A stretch of 64,000 nucleotides of DNA, from NCBI RefSeq assembly GCF_003254575.1, contig NZ_QJUA01000017.1, positions 1-64,000 of the forward strand. Direction: 5' to 3'. The DNA is from Mycobacterium kyogaense (lineage in GTDB: Bacteria > Actinomycetota > Actinomycetes > Mycobacteriales > Mycobacteriaceae). The notes beneath the pieces are model-generated. The model did not search any database. It was not told where the DNA came from and saw only the letters and a list, made by a program, of their open reading frames with translations. A program made the position numbers and the translations under genes. Below, piece by piece: positions 21,144 to 29,643 of this stretch (its first letter is position 1; the number at the start of each line of letters is the position of its first letter).

Positions 21144-22355
21144 ATGACCAGCATCCGCAGCGCCGATGTCGTGGTAGTGGGCGGCGGTACCGTCGGGGCG
21201 TGGACGGCGGTGCTGCTTGCCGAGAATCGCAGCGCCGACGTGGTGTTGGTGGAGTCGCGGACACTGGGTGACGGCGCGAGCAGTCGCGCGGCCGGAATGG
21301 TGCGCGCCCAAGGCGGCACCGAGACCGCCATCCGTCTGGGGCTGCACAGCCAGCAGTTCTACGCCGAGAGCGGGGACCGTTTCCCACTGGACTGCGGGTT
21401 CGTGCGGCAGGGCTACCTGATGCCGTGTTTCAGCGACGCCGACGTCGCGGCCGCGCACGACCGGATCGCGCTGCAACGCTCCCTCGGACTCGAGGTGGAG
21501 TGGCTCTCCAGCGACGACATCGACTCCCGCAGAACGGGACTCGCACCGGGAGTGACCAGGGGTGCGTCGTACGCTCCGGGGGACGGCTACATCGACGCGC
21601 CGCGCAACGTGCTCGCCTACACGGCCGCCCTGGCGACGGCCGGTGTCGACGTCCGAGAGCGCTGCGCGTTCACCGGCCTGCGAACCTCCGGCGGCCGGGT
21701 CGTCGGAGTGGACACCTCGGACGGTCCGATCGATGCCGAGCGGGTGGTGTTGACCGGTGGCCCCCAACTGGCCGAGGTCGGCGCCAGGGCCGGAGGCCGG
21801 ATTCCTGCGGGCGGGACGCGACACCAGGTGGTGGTCACCGAGCCGCTGCGCGAACTCGACGTCACCGAGCTGCCGATGGTGTTCGATGTCACCTCCGGCA
21901 TCTACTGGCGGCCCGGCGAGGCCGGCGGCCTGCTGTGGGGAATGAGCAATCCCGACGAAGCACCCGGTGAGGCAATCGATTTCGACAATGCCTACTACCA
22001 CACCGCGCTCGCACGCATCGAGACGCTGCTGCCCGCGGTGGTCGGGCTCGGCCTGCGCCGCACCTGGGCCGCGACGATCGACTACACCCCCGATCACCTG
22101 CCGATCCTCGGGCCGCTGCTCACCGGCGACGGGCCGATCGAGGGAACGGTCGTCGCCAGTGCCGCAGGCCACGGCATGATGTGGGGCCCCGCAGTCGCCC
22201 AGGTCGCCGCCGACCTGGTCAGATCCGGGCGCTGCGACTGGCTGGACCTGACCGATCTCGGGCTCGATCGCTTCGACGCCGAGGGCCGCAGTCGCGTTGC
22301 ACCCGAACCGATCTCGCTCCCCTTCCCGGAAACCACGGAGGCACTGACCCGATGA
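21144..22355 (+). CDS. DAO-family FAD oxidoreductase (sarcosine/glycine-oxidase-like)
   Basis: This 403-residue flavoenzyme has an N-terminal FAD-binding VVVVGGGTVGAWTAVLLAE and the C-terminal PDHLPILGPL and SAAGHGMMWGPAVAQVAADL blocks typical of the D-amino acid oxidase/sarcosine oxidase beta/dimethylglycine oxidase family. It should oxidise a secondary or tertiary amine C-N bond. An ATG at 21126 adds six residues but overlaps operator 1, so 21144 is preferred. The cupin gene follows with an ATGA overlap. In this island it would fit a demethylation step after the Rieske oxygenase; that is inference. Confidence 0.82.
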   Translation: MTSIRSADVVVVGGGTVGAWTAVLLAENRSADVVLVESRTLGDGASSRAAGMVRAQGGTETAIRLGLHSQQFYAESGDRFPLDCGFVRQGYLMPCFSDADVAAAHDRIALQRSLGLEVEWLSSDDIDSRRTGLAPGVTRGASYAPGDGYIDAPRNVLAYTAALATAGVDVRERCAFTGLRTSGGRVVGVDTSDGPIDAERVVLTGGPQLAEVGARAGGRIPAGGTRHQVVVTEPLRELDVTELPMVFDVTSGIYWRPGEAGGLLWGMSNPDEAPGEAIDFDNAYYHTALARIETLLPAVVGLGLRRTWAATIDYTPDHLPILGPLLTGDGPIEGTVVASAAGHGMMWGPAVAQVAADLVRSGRCDWLDLTDLGLDRFDAEGRSRVAPEPISLPFPETTEALTR

Positions 22356-22699
22356 CGAACGCCATTCTCACCGCACTACTGCCCGGAGCCGGTACAGCCG
22401 ACCTCGAGGACTGGGGCCCGCTGGACGAGGCGACCGACCGCCCCATGGCGGTGCACGGCGTCGAAGTATGGGCCGACGGCGACCGGTCCGCAGGCATCTG
22501 GCAGTGCAGCCCGGGCCCATCGTTCTGGCGTCAGGACGAGAACGAGATGATCTACGTGCTGTCGGGCCGGATGACCGTGACGCCAGAGGGTGGCGAGCCC
22601 CTCGACCTCGGGGCCGGGGACATCGCCGTGTTCCCGGTCGGCTGGACCGGCACCTGGGTCATCCACGAGACCCTCCGCAAGGTCTACGTGCTGTTCTGA
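22352..22699 (+). CDS. Cupin-domain protein (DUF861/cupin_3 type)
   Basis: This 115-residue single cupin has a WRQDENEMIYVLSGRMTVTPEGGEPLDLGAGD core and the PVGWTGTWVIHETLRKVYVLF ending of the ethanolamine-utilisation/cupin_3 group. The usual metal-binding His pair is largely replaced, so it may bind a small ligand rather than act as a metal enzyme. It is translationally coupled to the DAO-type oxidase, suggesting it acts on, senses or protects that enzyme's product. It overlaps the convergent acyl-CoA synthetase end by 16 nt. Confidence 0.78.
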   Translation: MTNAILTALLPGAGTADLEDWGPLDEATDRPMAVHGVEVWADGDRSAGIWQCSPGPSFWRQDENEMIYVLSGRMTVTPEGGEPLDLGAGDIAVFPVGWTGTWVIHETLRKVYVLF

Positions 22700-24681
22700 A
22701 CGGTGAGTACGTCCACGGCCACCGCGCCGGCCGGCGAGACGATCACCGGGTTCGCCTCCACCGCGAGGTAGCGATCCGCGAGATCGACCGCCATCTGCCC
22801 GACGGCCACGATCACGTCGACCAGCGCGTCCTTATCCACTGCAGGCCCGCCACGCCACCCGTCGAGCAGCGGCCGAATGCGCAGTGTGGCCACCATGTCT
22901 CGGGCCCGGTCGCGGGTCAGCGGCGGGCACGCGATCGCCCTGTCCGCGAGCAGCTCGATCAGCGTCCCGCCCGCGGCGACCACGACCAGCGGACCGAAGG
23001 CCGCGTCGCACACGTATCCCACCGACACTTCGACGCCCGGTGATGCCATCGCCGAGACGGTCACCGCAGGCCCCAACGGCGCCAGGTCGCGGTAGGCCTC
23101 ACGCAGCTCGTCCTCGTCGCCGATATCGAGCCGCACGCCGCCCACATCGCTCTTGTGTTCCACTGCAGTCGTTTTCAGCGCCACCGGGTAGCCGATCTGC
23201 GCGGCCGCGACGCACACCGAGTTCAGGTCCGCAGCGGAGCGGGTCGGCACCACCGGGATGCCGTAGTGGGCCAGGAGGTCGAATTCCGTCGCCGTCGTCG
23301 GACCCGTCCCGACGGTCGGGGCTGTCTCGACGGGCGCAGGCCAGGCCGCCAGGTGCCCCATCGCCGCCAGACCGCTGCGCACCCCCTCCAGTACCGCGAC
23401 GCCGTGATCGCGCAACCGTTGCGCCGTCGGCCGGTCGATCGCCGAGGGCACCGAGGCGAGGACGGCCAGCGGCGCGTCGGTCTGCTTCGCCACGTCGACG
23501 ACGGCGTCGGCGTAGGCGGTGTCTCCGTCGAACTCGGTGACCAGGTCCACCGCAAGAGCGGTCACCGCGACCCCGGGATCATCGGTCATCGCTCGCAAGC
23601 ACGCGCTGAACAGATTGCGGGTGTCGGCACCGGTACCCCACACGTCGAGCGGGTTCGTCGGCTGCAGCCCGTCGTCGAGCACGTCGGCGATCGCGGCCAC
23701 GGTGGCCGGCGTCAGCGCCGCGAAGTCCACTCCGAGATCGTGGGCGAGATCGACGGTGAGCGCACGCTCGGCGCCCGAATCGTGCACGGTCGCCACGGCA
23801 CTGCCCCGCCCACGCCGCCCGGTCGCGAACAACTCGACGGTGTCGACGAATTCGGCCATGTCGGTGACGTGGACGGCGCCTGTCGCGGTGCAGAACGCAC
23901 GCCAGGAATCGCTACCGCCGGCCAGCGCGCCGGAGTGGGCAGCGACCATCGCGCGGCCGCGCGGCGAGCCGCCGATCGCCAGCACGATCACGGGTATGCC
24001 GGCATCGGCCGCACGCACCAGCGCCGCGCGCAATCGCGGCACCGCGCGGGGCGTCTCCATCAGCAGCGCGATCACCCGGGTGCCGTCATCGGACAGCGCA
24101 TAGTCGAGATAATCGGCGGTGTCGGTGACCAGTTCCTGCCCCGACGACACCGCGAGCCGAAACCCGAAGCCACGGTTGGCCCGCAGGAGCGTCGAGAACG
24201 CCGATCCCGAATGCGTGACGAGGCTGATGGGACCGGCCGGCAGCGGGTCGGGCTCCAGATAGCCCAGTGCCCGCACCCCCGAGGCGACGTTGACGAAGCC
24301 CATACATCCCGCACCGCACACTGCCATTCCTGCCGACGCGGCCACCGCCCGCACGTCGTCGCGGAGGCCGTGAGCGGCGCCGAACAGGACGGCCGACCGC
24401 GCGCCCGCGGCAGCGGCAGCGCGCAATTGATCCAGCAGCGCGGCGTCGGGCACCCCCAGCAGCACGAGGTCGACGGGCTCGTCGAGATCTGCCAGGGACG
24501 GGGCACAGATGCGATCACCGATCCGGTCGTAGCGCGGATTGACCAGATGCACCCGAGCGCTGCCCCGCGCCGCCTCGATCACCATCCGGGCGCCGAAGCT
24601 GTCGGGACGCGGGCTCGCCCCGACGACCGCGATCGACCGCGCCCCCAGCATCGTGGCGACGGCAGCAGCCCGCGCGCTCAT
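22684..24681 (-). CDS. NDP-forming acyl-CoA synthetase (acetate-CoA ligase-like)
   Basis: This 665-residue protein fuses the two halves of ADP-forming acyl-CoA synthetases: an N-terminal CoA-binding domain (IAVVGASPRPDSFGARMV, about 17-34), a succinyl-CoA-ligase-like middle, and a C-terminal ATP-grasp domain from about 450 (VALKTTAVEHKSDVGGVRLD; FGPLVVVAAGGTLIELLADR). It would activate a carboxylate to its CoA thioester, giving substrate for the acyl-CoA dehydrogenase. The frame is open upstream, but ATG at 24681 overlaps the stop of the preceding gene (ATGA), which fixes the start. The likely substrate is a carboxylic acid from this island's pathway; its identity is unknown. Confidence 0.85.
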   Translation of the reverse strand: MSARAAAVATMLGARSIAVVGASPRPDSFGARMVIEAARGSARVHLVNPRYDRIGDRICAPSLADLDEPVDLVLLGVPDAALLDQLRAAAAAGARSAVLFGAAHGLRDDVRAVAASAGMAVCGAGCMGFVNVASGVRALGYLEPDPLPAGPISLVTHSGSAFSTLLRANRGFGFRLAVSSGQELVTDTADYLDYALSDDGTRVIALLMETPRAVPRLRAALVRAADAGIPVIVLAIGGSPRGRAMVAAHSGALAGGSDSWRAFCTATGAVHVTDMAEFVDTVELFATGRRGRGSAVATVHDSGAERALTVDLAHDLGVDFAALTPATVAAIADVLDDGLQPTNPLDVWGTGADTRNLFSACLRAMTDDPGVAVTALAVDLVTEFDGDTAYADAVVDVAKQTDAPLAVLASVPSAIDRPTAQRLRDHGVAVLEGVRSGLAAMGHLAAWPAPVETAPTVGTGPTTATEFDLLAHYGIPVVPTRSAADLNSVCVAAAQIGYPVALKTTAVEHKSDVGGVRLDIGDEDELREAYRDLAPLGPAVTVSAMASPGVEVSVGYVCDAAFGPLVVVAAGGTLIELLADRAIACPPLTRDRARDMVATLRIRPLLDGWRGGPAVDKDALVDVIVAVGQMAVDLADRYLAVEANPVIVSPAGAVAVDVLTVQNST

Positions 24682-26303
24682 CGCGTACGCCGGAAACGCT
24701 TCTTCTTCTGATCTGCCAGCGCCGCCCGCGCCGCCTGCCATCCGGGTATCCCGCAGACTCCGCCGCCGGCATGGGTTCCGGAGCTGCCGTTGTACAGCCC
24801 GGCGATCGGCGTTCGGTAGTCGGCGTATCCGGGTGCGGGACGCATGTGGAACAGCTGCTCGAGCGAGAGCTCGCCGTGGAAGATGTTCCCGCCGAGCAGA
24901 CCGTACTCCTGCTCCATCTCGTGAGGTCCGACGATGTCGCGGTGCAGGATCGAGGCTTTGAAGCCGGGCGCGACCTGGTCGTACAGGTCGATCAACCGGT
25001 CGGCGTAGGCATCGAGTTCCTCGGTGTGCGGGGCATCCGCCCACGCCGCCGGGACCCACTGCGTGAACAGCGACATGATGTGTGTGCCATCGGGATTGAG
25101 GGTGGTGTCCAACGTCGTCGGGATCACCCCGTCACTGAACGGCATCAGCGCCGGCCGACCGGCGCGGGCATCCTGGAACGCCGCCTCGATGTACTCCATC
25201 GTCGGGGCCATCTCCACCGAACCGGTGTGATGCTCAGCGAGGCCACTGCTCGGGTCGGCCGTGAAGTTCGGCAACTCGCCGAGCGCGAGATTGATCTTCA
25301 CCACGCCGCTGCGCGTCTTGAACCGCTCGATGTCGGTGACGAAGTCCTCCGGCAGCTCGGTGCGCGGAACATGCTCGAGGAAAGCCGTTTTCGGGTGCAG
25401 CGTGGTGACCACCAGCGGCGCGGTGATCTCCTCGCCGGTGTCGAGGACTGCACCGCGCACCTCGCCGCCGCGGACGAGTAGCCGAGCCACCCGGGCGTGG
25501 GTGCGGATCTCGGCGCCGAAGCTGCGCGCGGACTTCGCAATCGCCTCGGACACGCCGCCCATACCGCCCTCGGGGTATCCCCAGCTGCCGAGCTGGCCGT
25601 CGCCCACATCACCGATCGAATGGTGGGCCATCACGTAGGCGGTGCCGGGTTCGTAGGGTCCCGCCCACGTCCCGATCACGCCGTTGACGGCGAGAGCTCC
25701 CTTGATCTGCGGTGATTCGAACCAGTCGTCGAGCAGGTCGGCGATGCTCATGGTCAGCAGCCGGGTGACGTCAGCGGTGGTGCGTACCGAGATGCCGCGC
25801 TGACTCCACGCCAGCTTCGCGAGCTCCAGCAGGTCCGCGGGCCGGTGCGACCCGATGGTCGGTGGCACCTGCAAGAGCAGAGGCCCCATCACATCGGCGA
25901 CACCCTCGAGCCAGGCATTCCATTTCGGCCAGGTCTGCGCGTCCTTCTTCGACCATTTCGCCAGCTGCTCGTAGGTGCGTGCCGGGTCGTCCTCGTAAAT
26001 CGTCAGCGATCCGCCGTCGGGGAATGCCTGGTAGTAGGGGCCCATCGGGTGCACCTTGTAGCCGTGCCGCTCCAGTTCCAGCTCCCGCACGATCGTCGGG
26101 GGCATCAGGCTCACCACGTAGGACAGCCGGGTCACCCGCAGATGCGGGGCGTCCTCCCATGGCGCTTCCGTCGTGGCCGCACCGCCGAGTGATCCGCGCG
26201 ATTCGAGAACCAGGGTGCGAGCGCCCGACCGCGCGAGATAGGCGGCCGACACCAGGCCGTTGTGACCGCCGCCGATCACCAGAGCGTCATAGTTGTTGGA
26301 CAT
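24678..26303 (-). CDS. Phytoene-desaturase-like FAD oxidoreductase (PYROXD2-like)
   Basis: This 541-residue flavoprotein has an N-terminal ALVIGGGHNGLVSAAYLARSG dinucleotide motif followed by LVLESRGSLGGAATTE, and a C-terminal GLYNGSSGTHAGGGVCGIPGWQAARAAL motif, as in phytoene desaturases and the PYROXD2/COG1233 family. No other carotenoid genes are near, so an oxidase or dehydrogenase role in the island's catabolism is more likely than carotenogenesis. A GGGAGAGG ribosome site precedes the ATG. Its promoter (TTGTCC-N17-TAGATT) overlaps operator 2, and the gene is followed by the acyl-CoA synthetase with an ATGA overlap. Confidence 0.82.
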   Translation of the reverse strand: MSNNYDALVIGGGHNGLVSAAYLARSGARTLVLESRGSLGGAATTEAPWEDAPHLRVTRLSYVVSLMPPTIVRELELERHGYKVHPMGPYYQAFPDGGSLTIYEDDPARTYEQLAKWSKKDAQTWPKWNAWLEGVADVMGPLLLQVPPTIGSHRPADLLELAKLAWSQRGISVRTTADVTRLLTMSIADLLDDWFESPQIKGALAVNGVIGTWAGPYEPGTAYVMAHHSIGDVGDGQLGSWGYPEGGMGGVSEAIAKSARSFGAEIRTHARVARLLVRGGEVRGAVLDTGEEITAPLVVTTLHPKTAFLEHVPRTELPEDFVTDIERFKTRSGVVKINLALGELPNFTADPSSGLAEHHTGSVEMAPTMEYIEAAFQDARAGRPALMPFSDGVIPTTLDTTLNPDGTHIMSLFTQWVPAAWADAPHTEELDAYADRLIDLYDQVAPGFKASILHRDIVGPHEMEQEYGLLGGNIFHGELSLEQLFHMRPAPGYADYRTPIAGLYNGSSGTHAGGGVCGIPGWQAARAALADQKKKRFRRTR

Positions 26304-26326
26304 CGAAAGGCCTCTCCCAAAGGGTC

Positions 26327-26369
26327 CTGACTGACTGTTCAATCTAACGAAGTGTTAGGCTTCGGACAA
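26327..26369 (-). promoter_or_regulatory. Island operator 2 over the oxidoreductase promoter
   Basis: GACTGA (26329-26334), CTGT, TCAATC (26339-26344) is the island operator with one arm mismatch. On the minus strand, TTGTCC (26369-26364), a 17-nt spacer and TAGATT (26346-26341) form a promoter whose -10 box is the outer part of the operator. The site lies between the oxidoreductase gene and the TetR gene, so it could also serve autoregulation. Confidence 0.65.
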
Positions 26370-26405
26370 GGGGCGACGCGGCCCCACGATGGGAGGAGCG
26401 CCACC

Positions 26406-27032
26406 ATGGCAGAACCCGCCCCGGCGACCGAGCAGAACGAGGGCCGCCGGATCGAAATGCTGCGCGCCGCAGCGGAGCTCATCTGCGAGCGCGGTTTCGG
26501 CGACACCAGGATCGCCGACGTGGCCAAGCGTGCCGGGGTCAGCTCGGCTCTGGTGATCTACTACTTCGGCACTCGGGATCGATTGCTCGTCGATGCGCTG
26601 CGCTACTCCGAGGAGTCCTTCTACGAGGCGGCCGAGAAGATGCTCGCCGAGGTGCCGTCACTGCAGGAGCGGCTGTCTCTGCTGATTCGGTGGACTTGCA
26701 TCCCCCGGGGTGACGACGAGATCCCCGGGGCGTGGGGGTTGTGGTTCGACCTGTGGGCGCAAGCGTTCCGACACAACGAGATCAAGGCGGGACGGGTCGA
26801 ACTGGACGCCCGCTGGCGCGCGATGATCGTCGACGCCGTCCGTTCGGGAGCCGATCAGGCCAACGCCGATCCGCGGATGTTCGCCCTCGCGTTCGCGGCC
26901 CTCCTCGACGGGCTGTCCATTCAAGTGGCGCTGGAGGATCCGGAGGTCGACTCCGAGGTGGCCTACGACATCGCGATGCGCTTCGCCGAGCGCGAGCTCA
27001 ACCTGCCCGCCTCGGCCGCTAAGCGGAACTGA
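26406..27032 (+). CDS. TetR-family transcriptional regulator of the island
   Basis: This 208-residue protein has an N-terminal TetR helix-turn-helix (AAAELICERGFGDTRIADVAKRAGVSSALVIYYFGTRDRLLVDAL, about residues 18-62) and a helical ligand-binding domain containing many Trp residues (WTCIPRGDDEIPGAWGLWFDLWAQAFRH), in the manner of BetI/TetR_C_6 regulators. A GGGAGGAG ribosome site 7 nt before the ATG decides the start over an upstream in-frame ATG at 26352. It sits in the middle of the island and beside operator 2, so it is the best candidate to bind the four operator copies. Its ligand is probably the island substrate or a derivative. Confidence 0.88.
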   Translation: MAEPAPATEQNEGRRIEMLRAAAELICERGFGDTRIADVAKRAGVSSALVIYYFGTRDRLLVDALRYSEESFYEAAEKMLAEVPSLQERLSLLIRWTCIPRGDDEIPGAWGLWFDLWAQAFRHNEIKAGRVELDARWRAMIVDAVRSGADQANADPRMFALAFAALLDGLSIQVALEDPEVDSEVAYDIAMRFAERELNLPASAAKRN

Positions 27033-28155
27033 GTGCGGTCACCGGATCGGTGACGAGCGCCGCGGTGCTGCGCTGGAGCACTCGAACCGCATCATGACTG
27101 CACAGGCACACGACCTGCGCGCCGGGGTGATGGGTCACCGAGGTCGGGCCAGATCTGTTGGGCACCTCGACGACGAGATCTCTCGGTGCACCGACGTCCA
27201 CGTGGACGTGGGTACAGTTGCCCAGGTAGACAACGTGTGTGACAGTCCCGGGGATGCAGTTCATTCCGCTCTCGACTGCACTTCCACTGTCCTGCAGCGT
27301 GATTCGTTCCGGTCGGATCACAATCGCGGCCGCTCCCGGCTCGGCCGCGCCGGTCACCTCGGCCGTCATCTGCGTTCCGAGCGCGCGACACGTGACCGAC
27401 GCACCCACCACGTCGACCACCTCCGCGTCGAAGATGTTCGCGGCGCCGAGGAAGCCCGCGACGAACGTCGTCGCCGGCGACGAGTAGATCTCTTGCGGCG
27501 CGCCGACCTGCTCGATCCTGCCTTCGGCCAGCACCGCGATCTGATCGCTCATGGTGAGCGCTTCCTCCTGATCGTGGGTGACGTAGACGAAGGTGATGCC
27601 GATCTCTCGCTGCAGAGCACGCAGCTCGAGCTGTAACTGCTTGCGCAGCTTGGCATCCAGCGCGCCGAGCGGCTCGTCCAGGAGAAGGACCCGCGGTCGC
27701 AGCACCAGGGCACGCGCCAGCGCGATCCGCTGCTGCTGCCCGCCCGAGAGTTGAGCGGGCTTGCGCCGGGCGTAGGAGGTCATCTGCACCAGCTCCAACG
27801 CGTCACCGACGCGTTGGCGCGTCTCCTCCCGGGAGACCTTCTGGTACTTCAATCCGAAGGCGACGTTGTCCCATACGGACATGAACGGGAACAACGCGTA
27901 GGTCTGGAACACGGTGTTGACCGGACGGCGGTGCGGTGGATCTGCCGCGACGTCGCGTCCGTCGAGTTCGATGCGACCCGAGTCCGGTCGCTCGAACCCT
28001 GCGATCATGCGCAGCGTCGTCGTCTTCCCACACCCCGACGGCCCCAGCAGCGAGAAGAACTGCCCGGCAGGGATATCGAGGTCGATGCCATTGACGGCCG
28101 GCATCCCCGCGAACGACTTGACCAGCGCCTCGAGCCGGATCGCGCCGCCGGCCAT
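27019..28155 (-). CDS. PotA-like ABC transporter ATPase
   Basis: This 378-residue ATPase of a spermidine/putrescine-type importer has Walker A GPSGCGKTTTLRMI, signature LSGGQQQRIALARAL, Walker B VLLLDEPLGALDAKLR and the switch His in THDQEEALTMSDQIAVL, followed by a TOBE regulatory domain. It energises uptake by the permease pair and binding protein encoded across the divergent promoter. It is 13 nt downstream of the aminotransferase and probably shares its transcript. The start at 28155 has no strong ribosome site; an in-frame GTG lies 9 nt upstream. It overlaps the convergent TetR gene by 14 nt. Confidence 0.88.
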   Translation of the reverse strand: MAGGAIRLEALVKSFAGMPAVNGIDLDIPAGQFFSLLGPSGCGKTTTLRMIAGFERPDSGRIELDGRDVAADPPHRRPVNTVFQTYALFPFMSVWDNVAFGLKYQKVSREETRQRVGDALELVQMTSYARRKPAQLSGGQQQRIALARALVLRPRVLLLDEPLGALDAKLRKQLQLELRALQREIGITFVYVTHDQEEALTMSDQIAVLAEGRIEQVGAPQEIYSSPATTFVAGFLGAANIFDAEVVDVVGASVTCRALGTQMTAEVTGAAEPGAAAIVIRPERITLQDSGSAVESGMNCIPGTVTHVVYLGNCTHVHVDVGAPRDLVVEVPNRSGPTSVTHHPGAQVVCLCSHDAVRVLQRSTAALVTDPVTALSSA

Positions 28156-28168
28156 CAGACCCACACCG

Positions 28169-29554
28169 TCAGCGTGATCCCGCGACCGCGGTCGCGAAAG
28201 CCGAGAAGTTGCGAGCGAACCTGTCGACATCGTCTTCCGTGTGCTGAACCGACAACAGCCATTGCTCCACCTTCCCCCATGGTGGGAGGAACACGCCACC
28301 GTTGTGCTGCATGAGCCAGTGCAGGTGGCCCAGTCTGGCGTCGATCTCCAGGAAGTCGCGGAACTCCCGGACCGGCTCGCCGCGGAACGTCACGCACCCC
28401 TTGGCACCGACCGACACGACGTGCCAATCGAATCCGTGGTCGGCGATGACCTCCTCCAGCGCGGTGCGCAGTCGCGCCGACAGGCAGTCCAGGTGACGGT
28501 AACTGGCCGTGGTGAGCACGTCGGACAGCGTCGCCCGGGTGGCGGCCATCGCCAGCGGATTGCCGTTGAACGTCCCCACCTGCTCGTAGCGGCCATCCGC
28601 GATCGCCGACATCACCGCCTCGGTGCCGCCGATCGCGGCGACGGCGATGCCGCCACCGAGCGCCTTGGCCAGGCAGACGAGGTCCGGTGTGACACCGCTG
28701 CGCGCGGTGATCCCACCCGGTCCCGTGGTGAATCCGGTCTTCACCTCGTCGTAGATGAGCAGCGCGCCCTCGTCGTGTATCAGCTGCCGCACCGCGGCGA
28801 GGTAACCCTCGTCGGGCGGGATGATCCCGGCGTTCATCATCACCGGTTCGACGATCATCGCGGCGACCCGGCCGGGATGGGCGGTGAGCGCCCGCGAGAC
28901 GGCCTCGACGTCGTTGAACGGCACGACGATGACGAGATCTCGGATGGCGCGGGGAATGCCGGTGTTACCGGGCACCGGGGTGGGTGTCTCCCGCGGTCCG
29001 ATCTCGTCGGCCTCGGGCAGCACCGACACCTGTACCGAGTCGTGGTGGCCGTGATAGCAGCCCTCGACTTTGATGATCAGGTCGCGTCCGGTCACCGAGC
29101 GCGCGAGGTGCACCGCGTCCATCGTGGCCTCGGTGCCGGAGTTGGCGTAGCGCCACAGCGGCAACCCGAAGCGACGGGCCAGCTCGGCGGCGATCCAGAT
29201 CGCGTCCTCGGTCGGCTGGGCGAAGTGGGTGCCACGGCGCACCCGATCGCCGACCGCGGCCACGATGGCCGGGTGCGCGTGCCCGGCGATGGCGGCGCCG
29301 TAACCACCATGCATGTCCACGTATTCGTTGCCGTCGACGTCGTAGACCTTGGACCCGAACCCATGGCTCATCCACACCGCCTGCGGCTCCGCGATCTGCC
29401 AGTTCGAGGTCGCACCACCGGCCAGGTGCGCTCCGGCGACGTCGATGAGTTCGGCGCTGCGCGGCTGCCGCCGCAAGAAGATCTGCTCCTGCTCGGCGAT
29501 CAGGGAATCGAGAGCACCGACGGGATGGGGACGAGACGTCACCGTTGCAGCCAC
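28169..29554 (-). CDS. Class III (GSA-type) aminotransferase
   Basis: This 461-residue PLP enzyme is of aminotransferase class III, closest in feel to glutamate-1-semialdehyde 2,1-aminomutase-like members (SGTEATMDAVHLARSVTGRD, YHGHHDSV, IYDEVKTGF, and the PLP-Lys region CLAKALGGGIAVAAIGG, then GNPLAMAA). It should move an amino group from an omega-amine or amino acid to a keto acid, giving an aldehyde or ketone. The GTG at 29554 is chosen because CCGGAGG lies 6 nt upstream; the longer ATG start at 29587 would lie inside the operator. Its promoter is TTGTCG-N17-TAGACT overlapping operator 3. Confidence 0.85.
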   Translation of the reverse strand: MAATVTSRPHPVGALDSLIAEQEQIFLRRQPRSAELIDVAGAHLAGGATSNWQIAEPQAVWMSHGFGSKVYDVDGNEYVDMHGGYGAAIAGHAHPAIVAAVGDRVRRGTHFAQPTEDAIWIAAELARRFGLPLWRYANSGTEATMDAVHLARSVTGRDLIIKVEGCYHGHHDSVQVSVLPEADEIGPRETPTPVPGNTGIPRAIRDLVIVVPFNDVEAVSRALTAHPGRVAAMIVEPVMMNAGIIPPDEGYLAAVRQLIHDEGALLIYDEVKTGFTTGPGGITARSGVTPDLVCLAKALGGGIAVAAIGGTEAVMSAIADGRYEQVGTFNGNPLAMAATRATLSDVLTTASYRHLDCLSARLRTALEEVIADHGFDWHVVSVGAKGCVTFRGEPVREFRDFLEIDARLGHLHWLMQHNGGVFLPPWGKVEQWLLSVQHTEDDVDRFARNFSAFATAVAGSR

Positions 29555-29575
29555 CGCGAACCTCCGGTCTATCGG

Positions 29576-29618
29576 TTGACTGAGCATTCAGTCTATGCGA
29601 GAGTCCTAGCAGCGACAA
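29576..29618 (-). promoter_or_regulatory. Island operator 3 over the aminotransferase promoter
   Basis: GACTGA (29578-29583), GCAT, TCAGTC (29588-29593) is a perfect copy. On the minus strand TTGTCG (29618-29613), a 17-nt spacer and TAGACT (29595-29590) form a promoter for the aminotransferase-ATPase genes, with the -10 box inside the operator. The divergent ABC binding-protein gene begins about 50 nt away, so one bound repressor could control both directions. Confidence 0.7.
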
Positions 29619-29643
29619 GACGCGGAATCAATCGGGAGGCGCG

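Noticed and set aside
22684..25059. Longer start for the acyl-CoA synthetase inside the upstream oxidoreductase gene
   Set aside because: The extra 126 residues are a shadow of the oxidoreductase; the ATGA overlap at 24681 gives a natural start.
24678..26303. Carotenoid desaturase role for the phytoene-desaturase-like protein
   Set aside because: No phytoene synthase, cyclase or other carotenoid genes are present; the context is catabolic.
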